Source of the DNA: CAXSDR01 sp964236445
GTDB taxonomy: Bacteria > Actinomycetota > Actinomycetes > Motilibacterales > Motilibacteraceae
Assembly (NCBI GenBank): GCA_964236445.1
Contig: CAXSDR010000078.1
Span: 1-18,883 of the forward strand
Length of the DNA stretch: 18,883 nt
Direction: 5' to 3'
Both the position numbers and the translations under genes were made by a program. Each line of letters starts with the position of its first letter. Position 1 is the stretch's first letter. Shown piece after piece: positions 12,792-18,883 of the stretch. The notes under the pieces were generated by a model. That model was not told the origin of the DNA, searched no databases, and saw only the letters and a program-made list of their open reading frames with translations.

Positions 12792-14166
12792 CGACGATCT
12801 GAACCGACGGCTCGAGCAGTTGCGCGCCGACCTCCCCACCGAACCGCTGCCCGGCGCCACTGTCGCCCGCGAGCGTGCCGAGCACATACGCCGTACGCGT
12901 CGCGCCGGTGGGACCGCGCTGGCGGTGCTCGGTGTCGTGTCCGCTGTGGTGCTCACCGCCGCGGGTGGCGGGGCGGGACTGGGCACGCGTACGCCGGGGG
13001 GAGCGTCCTCGTCGCCGTCGGGTGATCCGACGTTCAGCGCGGCGCGAGAAGGCGTTTTGGCGCGAGGCATGCTGCAGCTGGACATGAGATCTCTGCCGGC
13101 GAGGCTCGCTCCGTGGACACCGGTTGTCGCGGTTCACGCAGCGCACGGTGCCGTGGGCTGCCTGGCAAGCGCACAGCAGGCGTCTTCTCTCGAAGATGTG
13201 GCTCTGGGCTACGTCGTCCAGCCGCTCCTCAGTGTTCATGGCGCCGCGGTGACGGCAGCGGCGGGAGCCGCGTCTTGGGCCTCGACGTCGTCTGACTCGG
13301 GACAAATCGAGCGAGCCGTGGTCGAGCGCCTGACGGCGTGCGCCACCGTTGTGCTGACTACGGCGACAGCCGGGCACCTCACGACGATCACCTGGCGATC
13401 GGAGGGCTCCGCGTCAACGGTCGTCCTCGTCTCCGACGGTCCCTGGTTGGGTGTCGTCGCCGTGGAGACCTCGCCAGGAGTGGGTGGGCTCACGGCGGGC
13501 GAGAGGGCTGCGATCGCGGTAGGGATCCGTGCGCACATGGGGCCCAGCAGCGCCACCCTGCCCAAGGGCGCTGCTGCGCCCTACGTCTGGAACCGGCTCT
13601 ACGCTGCGTTGATCCCTTCCACACTTGTCCCTCACGGCTCCGGTGCAGACAGCCTCGCCTTCTCCAGGACGCCGGCCTGCTTGCCGGGCCTCGAGGACCC
13701 GATGCATATGACCGACGTGCGGGAGGACCCGTCGACCGTCGGCGATGTCAGGGCCGAGGACGGGACGACTGCGCGGTGGTCCGACGGCTCCGGCTGGGTG
13801 CTGCAGCACGCGACGCAGCTGCTGACGCCAGCTGCAGCGGCACGGTTGTCGACCCGGTGGGAGGGATATGTCAGCGACTGCCCTCGGAGCAAGCAGCACC
13901 CCGAGGGCACCGCTCGTGTCACCGGACGACGACTCATTCCCGGTGGAGTCGCCCTCGACCTCGTAGTGACGCCATTCGACGTCGACCCTGCCACTGGCAG
14001 CCCGTCGCCAGCACCTGGGCCGACGGGGCCTCGGGTCCGCACGGTCTATCTCGGCAGGGTCGGCTCGGTCGTCACCTGGATCTGTGTCGAAGGCGCCGAG
14101 AACCACCCGGAACTCGGACCCCGGCTGCTGACGCGGGCATTGGACCGGCTGAGCTCCGTGAGCTGA
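12784..14166 (+). CDS. Membrane-anchored probable anti-sigma/sensor protein
   Basis: The gene encodes 460 residues from GTG 12784, supported by GGAGG at 12773-12777, six bases upstream; the frame is open further 5' but only as a shadow of the sigma gene. Layout: a charged cytoplasmic segment (1-41; DDDLNRRLEQLRADLP), one membrane helix (about 42-63), a Ser/Gly/Pro linker, then about 390 outside residues. The outer part seems to hold two related halves. TTITWRSEGSASTVVLVSDG in the first and VRTVYLGRVGSVVTWICVEG in the second each end in a helix (AIAVGIRAHM / LLTRALDRL), similar to PknH-like sensor domains. No zinc-binding HxxxCxxC motif is seen, so it is not a ZAS anti-sigma factor. Inside-out topology plus gene overlap suggest it holds the sigma factor inactive until an external signal arrives. 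The signal is unknown. Confidence 0.7.
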   Translation: MRDDDLNRRLEQLRADLPTEPLPGATVARERAEHIRRTRRAGGTALAVLGVVSAVVLTAAGGGAGLGTRTPGGASSSPSGDPTFSAAREGVLARGMLQLDMRSLPARLAPWTPVVAVHAAHGAVGCLASAQQASSLEDVALGYVVQPLLSVHGAAVTAAAGAASWASTSSDSGQIERAVVERLTACATVVLTTATAGHLTTITWRSEGSASTVVLVSDGPWLGVVAVETSPGVGGLTAGERAAIAVGIRAHMGPSSATLPKGAAAPYVWNRLYAALIPSTLVPHGSGADSLAFSRTPACLPGLEDPMHMTDVREDPSTVGDVRAEDGTTARWSDGSGWVLQHATQLLTPAAAARLSTRWEGYVSDCPRSKQHPEGTARVTGRRLIPGGVALDLVVTPFDVDPATGSPSPAPGPTGPRVRTVYLGRVGSVVTWICVEGAENHPELGPRLLTRALDRLSSVS

Positions 14167-14180
14167 CGGGAAGGTGCGGA

Positions 14181-14600
14181 TCAGGTCTTCTTCTTGCGCG
14201 CGCACGTGCCGCAGGTGCCGAAGACCTCGACCGTGTGGGCGATGTCCACGAAGCCGTGCTCGCTCGCGACCTTGCTCGCCCAGCGTTCCACGGCCGGCCC
14301 CTCGACCTCGACCGTGCGCCCACACGCCCGGCAGACGAGGTGATGGTGGTGGCCGGTGCTGCAACGGCGATAGACCGCCTCACCGTCGGTGCCACGCAAG
14401 ACATCGACCTCACCCTGCTCCGCCAGCGACTGCAGCGCGCGATAGACGGTGGTCAGCCCGACCGAGTCACCACGATCACGCAGGATCGCGTGCAGGTCTT
14501 GGGCACTGCGGAAGTCGCTGACCTCGTCGAGGATCGCCGACACCGCCGCACGCTGCCGGGTCGATCGCTGGCGGGTTGCGGCAACGTCGGTCAGGACCAT
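14181..14600 (-). CDS. zur: Zinc uptake regulator, Fur family
   Basis: The gene encodes 139 residues from ATG 14600; the frame is open upstream, but the Fur fold starts here. The DNA-binding part (1-80) has RQRAAV, FRSAQDLHAIL and LTTVYRALQSLAEQGEVD (49-66; recognition helix). The metal part has HHHHLVCRACG (84-94), EHGF (114-117) and FGTCGTC (127-133), giving a structural Cys4 zinc site (C90, C93, C130, C133) plus His/Glu sensor ligands. EVEGP..E.WA and HTVEVFG are features of actinobacterial Zur rather than Fur or PerR. With zinc bound it should repress the transporter operon at 15464-18074, whose promoter carries a fitting box. It is divergent from the CPBP gene with only 40 bp between them and has no Shine-Dalgarno. 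Confidence 0.9.
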   Translation of the reverse strand: MVLTDVAATRQRSTRQRAAVSAILDEVSDFRSAQDLHAILRDRGDSVGLTTVYRALQSLAEQGEVDVLRGTDGEAVYRRCSTGHHHHLVCRACGRTVEVEGPAVERWASKVASEHGFVDIAHTVEVFGTCGTCARKKKT

Positions 14601-14640
14601 CCGCCCAGTATGCCTGCGGTCCGCTCCGGATACTGGGCGT
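14601..14640. promoter_or_regulatory. Divergent zur/CPBP promoter region with mirror-image leaderless -10 elements
   Basis: GCCCAGTAT (14603-14611) and ATACTGGGC (14630-14638) are perfect 9-bp inverted arms 18 bases apart. Read outward, each gives an xATACT box (CATACT for zur, GATACT for CPBP), then GGGCGG or GGGCGT, then the start codon at 14600 or 14641. Both -10 boxes sit six bases from their start codons. The repeat does not match a Zur box. It could be two promoters that happen to be symmetric, or one operator shared by both. Confidence 0.5.
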
Positions 14641-15423
14641 GTGAGCACCAGTGACCCCTCCGTCCGGCTGCCGGCATCGTCGCGCTTGTTGGCGGCGGAG
14701 GTCGTTGTCATTGTCGGCTGGGCCGTCGGGCTGTCAGCGCTCCGCTCAGTCCTCAGCTTCATCGCCTCGACCCTCGCGACCGGGGCCCTGTCGGCGCGTA
14801 CGACCACGCTCAACGGGTCACGGGCGCCGGGACATCCCTGGGTCGACCTCGGCTACCAGCTCGTCTTCGTGGTGTCGCTCCTGCTTGCACCGGCGCTCGT
14901 CGTCGTCCTGTTGCTGCGCAACAACGAGAAGCTCGCCGACATCGGACTGAGGTTCGACCGTTGCGGCCGTGACGTTCTTCTCGGCCTCGGCACCGCGGGC
15001 GCCGTCGGAGGAGTCGGGCTCGGGCTCTATCTCGTCGCACACGCCTCCGGTGCGGCGCTCACGATCATCCCGACCACACTGCCGCCCGTGTGGTGGCGCA
15101 TCCCGATCCTCGTTGCGTCGGCGATCGGGAACGCCACCCTCGAGGAAGTCGTGCTCGTGGGATATCTCGTACGCCGCTGCCAACAGTTGGGGATGCCCGA
15201 ACCGGTGGCCGTGGTGGTGAGCGCAGGCGTACGCGGGAGCTACCACCTCTATCAGGGCGTCGGAGCGATGCTGGGCAACGCCCTCATGGGCGCGATCTTC
15301 GCGCGCTACTTCCAGCGCACCGGTCGCGTGCTTCCGCAGCTCGTCGCGCACGCGACGATCGACACGGTGGCGTTCGTAGGGTTCGTGCTGCTCGCCGGGC
15401 ACGTCTCGTGGCTCCCTACTTAG
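14641..15423 (+). CDS. CPBP (CAAX/ABI) family intramembrane metalloprotease
   Basis: The gene encodes 260 residues from GTG 14641; the open frame extends upstream through the antisense of zur, but that part is not protein-like. About seven to eight hydrophobic helices are seen. The family's catalytic motifs are NATLEEVVLVGYLVRR (164-179; Glu pair and Arg), GSYHLYQG (199-206; second motif with His202) and VAHATID (235-241; His237). The family contains CAAX prenyl proteases and bacteriocin-immunity proteins; the bacterial substrates are mostly unknown. It points the same way as the zinc transporter operon 40 bp downstream, but that operon has its own promoter. Proteases of this type need a metal, probably zinc; a link to zinc status is only suggested by position. 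Confidence 0.88.
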   Translation: MSTSDPSVRLPASSRLLAAEVVVIVGWAVGLSALRSVLSFIASTLATGALSARTTTLNGSRAPGHPWVDLGYQLVFVVSLLLAPALVVVLLLRNNEKLADIGLRFDRCGRDVLLGLGTAGAVGGVGLGLYLVAHASGAALTIIPTTLPPVWWRIPILVASAIGNATLEEVVLVGYLVRRCQQLGMPEPVAVVVSAGVRGSYHLYQGVGAMLGNALMGAIFARYFQRTGRVLPQLVAHATIDTVAFVGFVLLAGHVSWLPT

Positions 15424-15429
15424 ACCGAC

Positions 15430-15457
15430 ATGACAACCGTTATCAGGATGTTAATAT
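15430..15457 (+). promoter_or_regulatory. Leaderless promoter of the zinc transporter operon
   Basis: ATGACA (15430-15435, five of six to TTGACA), a 16-bp spacer and TAATAT (15452-15457) form a strong sigma70-type promoter. TAATAT ends six bases before the ATG at 15464, so the mRNA should start at or next to the start codon. The local drop in G+C is marked. Confidence 0.65.
15431..15445. promoter_or_regulatory. Zur-like operator TGACAACCGTTATCA
   Basis: The 15-mer has outer TGA/TCA and inner AAC/GTT in inverted symmetry, with one non-pairing position per half (C against A) and a central base. It fits the actinobacterial Zur pattern TGAxAAxxxTTxTCA. It overlaps the -35 element of the transporter promoter, a position from which a bound repressor blocks polymerase. 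The zur gene lies 0.8 kb upstream. Confidence 0.65.
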
Positions 15458-15463
15458 CGGCAC

Positions 15464-16387
15464 ATGTTCCTGGGAGTCGATCGCCGGCTGCGCCCCACTG
15501 TCGTTGCGGGTGCGGTCATCGCCTGCGCGGCTTGCGGTGCCTCGTCTTCCGAGCCTGGGACCGCGCGTACGGCGCCCGTCGTCCGAGTCGTGAGCTCCAC
15601 CAACGTCTATGCCGACATCGCCGCGAGCATCGGCGGCAGCCATGTCGACGTCACCTCGTTCATCGACAAGGCCGAGCAGGACCCACACTCCTACGAGGCG
15701 AGTGCGCAGAACCAGCTGGCCGTCAAGAAGGCCGATGTCGTGATCAAGAACGGCGGCGGCTACGACGACTTCATGAACCGGCTCGTCTCGGCCGCGTCCT
15801 CGCACGCAGCGGTTCTCGACGCCGTCGGCCTGTCCGGCTATCAGCCGTCCGACGGCGGTCAGCTCAACGAGCACGTGTGGTACGACGTGCCAACGATGAA
15901 GAAAGTCGTCGACGCGACCGTGACGGCGATGGCCGCCGCTGACCCGGGCGACGCCGGAGGCTTCCGCGACAACGGCGCCTCACTGCAACGACAGCTCGAC
16001 AAACTCGCGTCCCTGGAGGCAGCGACCCACGCTGCCCACGCCGGTGAACCGGTCGGCATCACCGAGCTCGTCCCGGGCTATCTGCTCCAGGCCGACGGCC
16101 TGGTCAACCGCACCCCGGCTGCCTTCAGTGAGGCGGTGGAGGAGGGCTCCGACGTGTCACCTGTGGTGCTCGCGGACACGCTGCGCCTCTATGCCGACCA
16201 CGAGGTCAAGGTCCTCGTCTACAACGCGCAGACAAGTGGGCCGACGACCGAGCAGGTCAAACGCGCAGCGGAGCAGCACGGCATCCCCGTGGTCCCCGTG
16301 ACCGAGACCATGCCGCAAGGCACGCACTACGTTGCCTGGATGACCGCCACCATCGACGCTGTCGACCGGGCACTGAGCTCCCCGTGA
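15464..16387 (+). CDS. znuA: Zinc ABC transporter substrate-binding lipoprotein
   Basis: The gene encodes 307 residues. The leader (1-20) ends in VIAC (18-21), a usable lipobox, so the protein is probably anchored outside the membrane through Cys21. The mature part is a cluster A-I metal-binding protein: VVSSTNVYADIA (42-53), DPHSYE (73-78; His75), NEHVWYD (135-141; His137), GITELVPGYLL (198-208; Glu201 where many homologues have His), the EEGSDVSP segment (226-233) and VTETMPQGTHY (279-289). The ligands suggest zinc or manganese; the Zur box and neighbouring zur favour zinc. It lacks the long His-rich loop of enterobacterial ZnuA; instead the His-rich segment of this operon sits at the end of the ATPase. 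Its stop overlaps the ATPase start by four bases (GTGA). Confidence 0.88.
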   Translation: MFLGVDRRLRPTVVAGAVIACAACGASSSEPGTARTAPVVRVVSSTNVYADIAASIGGSHVDVTSFIDKAEQDPHSYEASAQNQLAVKKADVVIKNGGGYDDFMNRLVSAASSHAAVLDAVGLSGYQPSDGGQLNEHVWYDVPTMKKVVDATVTAMAAADPGDAGGFRDNGASLQRQLDKLASLEAATHAAHAGEPVGITELVPGYLLQADGLVNRTPAAFSEAVEEGSDVSPVVLADTLRLYADHEVKVLVYNAQTSGPTTEQVKRAAEQHGIPVVPVTETMPQGTHYVAWMTATIDAVDRALSSP

Positions 16388-17211
16388 CCCCGACGCAGGC
16401 GGTCTCGATGCGCGGCGCGTGCCTCTCCTTCGGTGACCGCACGCTGTGGTCGCAGCTCGACGTCGACATCGAGCCAGGCGAGTTCGTCGCAGTGCTGGGG
16501 CCCAACGGGTCGGGCAAGACCTCGCTGCTCAAGGTGCTGCTCGGGCTGCAACCGCTCACGTCGGGGCGGGCCGCGATCGCCGGATCAGCCGTGCGTCGGG
16601 GCAGCCGTGCCGTCGGCTACGTCCCCCAGCAGCGGGCCTTCGACCCCACGGCGCCGCTGCGTGCGCGCGACCTCGTCGGGCTGGGTGTCGACGGGCACCG
16701 ATGGGGGGTGGGTCTGCCCAACACGCGGCGCCGCTCGCACATCGACGAGCTGCTGCGCGAGGTCGATGCGCTCGCCTATGCCGACGTGCCGGTCGGACTT
16801 CTGTCGGGCGGAGAGCAGCAGCGGCTGCGCATCGCGCAGGCCCTGGCGAACGATCCGCAGGTGCTCCTCTGCGACGAGCCGCTGCTCTCGCTCGACCTGC
16901 ACGCGCAGCGCGCGATGTGCGAGCTGATCGACCGCAGGCGGCGCGAGTCGTCGAGTGCCGTCGTGTTCGTGACGCACGAGATCAACCCGATCCTCGACAT
17001 GGTGGACCGCGTCCTCTATCTCATCGAGGGGTCGTTCCGGCTGGGCACGCCCGACGAGGTGATGACCTCCGAGACGCTGTCCGAGCTCTACGGCACGCCT
17101 GTGGAGGTGTTGCGTACGGCCGGGCGCATCGTGGTCCTCGGTGCCGACGACATCGCCATGGGCCAGCAGCACCACGAGCACCATCACCACGCGAGCCGTG
17201 CTCACCGATGA
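16384..17211 (+). CDS. znuC: Zinc ABC transporter ATP-binding protein with His-rich tail
   Basis: The gene encodes 275 residues from GTG 16384. Motifs in order are Walker A GPNGSGKTS (39-47), Q-loop PQQ (81-83), signature LSGGEQQRLRIAQAL (140-154), Walker B LLCDEP (161-166), D-loop SLD (169-171) and switch His198 in VTHE. These are complete, so the protein should hydrolyse ATP to drive metal import. The C-terminus ends in HHEHHHHASRAH (263-274), a likely metal-binding tail on the cytoplasmic side. Such a tail could hold incoming zinc or sense it; it is not part of the core ABC fold. The gene overlaps its neighbours by four bases on each side (GTGA and ATGA), so the operon is tightly coupled. 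Confidence 0.92.
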   Translation: MTPTQAVSMRGACLSFGDRTLWSQLDVDIEPGEFVAVLGPNGSGKTSLLKVLLGLQPLTSGRAAIAGSAVRRGSRAVGYVPQQRAFDPTAPLRARDLVGLGVDGHRWGVGLPNTRRRSHIDELLREVDALAYADVPVGLLSGGEQQRLRIAQALANDPQVLLCDEPLLSLDLHAQRAMCELIDRRRRESSSAVVFVTHEINPILDMVDRVLYLIEGSFRLGTPDEVMTSETLSELYGTPVEVLRTAGRIVVLGADDIAMGQQHHEHHHHASRAHR

Positions 17212-18074
17212 CCCAGCTGCACTGGCACGACGTCTTCAACTTCGACAACTACGGCGAGCTGCTCGCACTCGAGCGCAATGCGCTGCTGGCGGCTGCGGTT
17301 CTCGGCGTACTGGGCGGCGTGATCGGCGTCATCGTCATCGCGCGTGACCTGCCGTTCGCGGTGCATGGCATCGCCGAGCTGTCGTTCACCGGCGGGGCGG
17401 CAGCACTGCTCCTGGGTGCCGACATCTCAGCCGGCTCGCTCGTGGGCTCGATGGTGGCCGCGCTGCTGCTGGGCGTTCTCGGGCTGCGCGCGCGTGACCG
17501 CAACAGCGCCATCGGTGTCCTCATGCCGTTCGGTCTCGGCCTCGGGGTGCTGTTCCTCTATCTCTACAAGGGTCGCGCAGCCAACAAGTTCGGCCTCCTG
17601 ACGGGGCAGATCGTCTCGGTCGACAGCACGCGGCTGGCGACTCTGGTCATCACGGCGGCGATCGTCCTCGTCGCCCTGCTCGTCATGTGGCGGCCGTTGC
17701 TCTTCGCCAGCGTCGACCCTGACGTGGCGGCGGCCCGCGGCGTGCCGGTCCGGCTGCTCGGCCCGGCCTTCATGATCGTCCTTGGCCTCGCCGTTGCTCT
17801 CTCGGTGCAGGTGGTGGGTGCGCTGCTCGTCCTCTCGCTGCTGGTCACCCCGGCAGCCGCGGCGATGCGCGTGACGGCCTCTCCGGTGTTCGTGCCGCTG
17901 CTGAGCGTCGTCTTCGCGGTGCTCGCGACCGTTGGCGGCGTACTCCTCGCCATGGGCTCGAGCATCCCGATCAGCCCCTACGTCACCACGATCTCGTTCG
18001 TGATCTATCTCGTCTGCCGCCTGGTCGACGCCCGTCGCGACCGGCGGGGTCGCGCGGACGTACCAGTCCGTTGA
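17208..18074 (+). CDS. znuB: Zinc ABC transporter permease
   Basis: The gene encodes 288 residues from ATG 17208 (ATGA overlap with the ATPase stop); the frame is open upstream only as a shadow of the ATPase gene. It is an ABC-3 family permease with about eight membrane helices. Visible family segments are ARDLPFAVHGIAELSFTGGA (near 46-65), VSVDSTRLATLVI and PAFMIVLGLAVALSVQVVGA, with LLVTPAAAAM as the permease/ATPase coupling region. The basic end (DARRDRRGR) is cytoplasmic. It forms the membrane channel for the metal delivered by the binding lipoprotein. The WHDVFNFDNYGELL start is typical of actinobacterial members. No gene follows on this strand for 316 bp. Confidence 0.92.
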   Translation: MTQLHWHDVFNFDNYGELLALERNALLAAAVLGVLGGVIGVIVIARDLPFAVHGIAELSFTGGAAALLLGADISAGSLVGSMVAALLLGVLGLRARDRNSAIGVLMPFGLGLGVLFLYLYKGRAANKFGLLTGQIVSVDSTRLATLVITAAIVLVALLVMWRPLLFASVDPDVAAARGVPVRLLGPAFMIVLGLAVALSVQVVGALLVLSLLVTPAAAAMRVTASPVFVPLLSVVFAVLATVGGVLLAMGSSIPISPYVTTISFVIYLVCRLVDARRDRRGRADVPVR

Positions 18075-18269
18075 CAGGACGGTGAGGTCGACTCCCCACG
18101 CACCGCAACAGTCGCACGTGACTGTGTGTAGGCTCCTGTCGCGCTCGGCTGAGGGTGATGCGCCGCCCATGTGATGCCCGTCGATTGCCTCTTTGTGCAG
18201 TTCAGCGGGGTGCTGTCATGACACATGACCACGACGGACGGCGATTCGAGCCCAGCGCCCACCCATGCC

Positions 18270-18298
18270 TTGACAGGGATGAGTCGCACGTGAAAACT
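18270..18298 (+). promoter_or_regulatory. Candidate promoter of the right-edge CBM32 gene
   Basis: A consensus TTGACA (18270-18275) is followed 17 bp later by AAAACT (18293-18298), a weak -10. Transcription would start near 18305, just upstream of the palindromic operator, leaving a leader of about 85 bases. The weak -10 makes the exact start uncertain. Confidence 0.45.
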
Positions 18299-18312
18299 CA
18301 CGGAAACAATCT

Positions 18313-18330
18313 CGTGGGAGCGCTCCCACG
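18313..18330. promoter_or_regulatory. CebR/CelR-type operator, TGGGAGCGCTCCCA in an 18-bp perfect palindrome
   Basis: Bases 18315-18328 are exactly TGGGAGCGCTCCCA, the operator of the LacI-family cello-oligosaccharide repressors CebR (Streptomyces) and CelR (Thermobifida). The symmetry extends two bases further each way (CG). It lies just downstream of the predicted promoter and 60 bp before the start codon, so a bound repressor would block transcription until cellobiose or a similar sugar is present. No cebR gene is in the window. Confidence 0.8.
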
Positions 18331-18390
18331 ACTTGCTGCATCGCCACACCTCCCTGTGCGCGAACAACCTCCCGGTAGGAGCTCCGCTAC

Positions 18391-18883
18391 ATGACCGCAA
18401 CTTCGCTCAACCAGCCGCTAGGGCTGCGGGCAACCAAGGCGTCCCGACGCCTGGCTGTGTTCGTCGCCATCGGCCTGGTCATCTCCCTGTGCCTCGTCGT
18501 GAACGCGGCCACCCGAGCCCGCGCCGCGGGCGCACTGCTGTCGCAGGGCAAGCCTGCTCTCGCCTCATCGTCGGAGAACGGCGCGGGCACCGACGCGCCG
18601 ATGGCCGTCGACGGCAACACCGGCACCCGCTGGTCGAGCGCCTTCGCCGACCCGCAGTGGCTGCGCGTCGACCTGGGCAGCGTCCAGTCGATCGGTCAGG
18701 TCACCCTCAACTGGGAGGCCGCCTATGCCAAGGCCTTCACCATCCAGGTGTCCAACGACGGCACGACGTTCACCGACATCACGCCCGTGACCGCCGGTGT
18801 CAACGGGGTCCAGACGCTGACGGTCAGCGGCTCCGGCCGCTACGTGCGGATGTACGCCACGCAGCGCGCGACCGCCTACGGCG
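18391..18883 (+). CDS. Secreted protein with N-terminal F5/8 type C (CBM32-like) domain, 5' part only
   Basis: The gene runs off the right edge; 164 codons are visible. The product has a positively charged start (RATKASRR, 13-20), a hydrophobic export helix (21-37) and an Ala/Arg stretch around 39-46. The same carbohydrate-binding fold as at the left edge follows from GALLSQGK (47-54). Matching motifs are AVDGNTGTRWSS, WLRVDLG, IGQVTLNWE, SNDGT and YVRM. The ATG has AGGAG nine bases upstream (18377-18381). The CebR-type operator suggests the full protein acts on cellulose-derived or related beta-glucans, probably as a secreted glycoside hydrolase, but the catalytic part is outside the window. 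Residues 47-54 are identical to those at the same positions of the left-edge paralogue. Confidence 0.88.
   Translation, partial: MTATSLNQPLGLRATKASRRLAVFVAIGLVISLCLVVNAATRARAAGALLSQGKPALASSSENGAGTDAPMAVDGNTGTRWSSAFADPQWLRVDLGSVQSIGQVTLNWEAAYAKAFTIQVSNDGTTFTDITPVTAGVNGVQTLTVSGSGRYVRMYATQRATAYG

Larger units (their letters stand above)
18075..18390. other. 316-bp regulatory region with short inverted repeats
   Basis: No gene is seen here. ACAGTC (18108-18113) and GACTGT (18120-18125) are inverted arms six bases apart. Near 18214-18229 two palindromes overlap: TGTCATGACA, and GTCATG/CATGAC arms three bases apart. The right part holds the promoter and CebR-type box of the right-edge gene. No strong terminator for the zinc operon was recognised. 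Confidence 0.5.

Noticed and set aside
11844..13085. 413-codon minus-strand open frame
   Set aside because: It is antisense to the methyltransferase and ECF sigma genes, both of which have clear family motifs.
18241..18270. tRNA-like T-arm sequence (GATTCGAGCCC)
   Set aside because: No matching GGTTCRA arm, no acceptor stem and no anticodon arm could be found around it.
1..18883. Transposon flanked by inverted repeats (left and right CBM32 segments)
   Set aside because: The terminal repeats are parts of coding genes of a secreted-protein family; there is no transposase, integrase or target duplication, and contig breakage explains the ends better.

Overview
The window is high-GC DNA (roughly 70% G+C by eye) with GTG and TTG starts, -10 boxes placed 6 to 8 bases before start codons, and actinobacterial families such as DUF2277, SigE-type ECF sigma, PadR/HAAS pairs, Zur and GH55. 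It most likely comes from a free-living, polysaccharide-degrading member of the Actinomycetota. I cannot fix the genus from sequence alone.

Layout. (1) 1-493: 5' end of an outward-facing secreted protein with an F5/8 type C (CBM32-like) domain, preceded by a LacI-type palindrome. (2) 646-2377: DUF2277 gene and a heptad-repeat protein (minus strand), divergent from a HATPase (anti-sigma/RsbW-like) gene overlapped by a small membrane-protein gene. (3) 2405-5280: nitroreductase, short-chain dehydrogenase and AI-2E-type membrane protein (plus strand), ending in a long perfect hairpin. (4) 5367-7283: secreted GH55-type beta-1,3-glucanase (minus) with a good promoter and a degenerate CebR-like box. 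(5) 7483-9799: three GNAT acetyltransferases (minus), separated by a 0.4 kb stretch without a recognisable gene, then a frameshifted gene remnant. (6) 10323-14166: PadR regulator plus HAAS-type membrane protein, a methyltransferase, and an ECF sigma factor overlapping a membrane-anchored probable anti-sigma/sensor (plus). (7) 14181-18074: a zinc-homeostasis block: zur (minus) divergent from a CPBP membrane protease, then a coupled znuA-znuC-znuB transporter operon with a Zur-like box on its promoter. (8) 18391-18883: 5' end of a second outward-facing CBM32-like secreted protein, preceded by a perfect CebR-type operator.

How the parts work together. The two terminal genes and the GH55 enzyme look like a secreted polysaccharide-degradation set, at least partly under LacI-family (CebR-like) control. 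The zinc block is a self-contained circuit: Zur would sense zinc and repress the transporter. The most striking structural fact is that both window ends lie 493 nt into paralogous genes, at the same homologous base. This suggests the window is a whole contig that breaks in a repeated gene family. I found no tRNA, rRNA, CRISPR array or insertion sequence, and no clearly new defence or mobile system.
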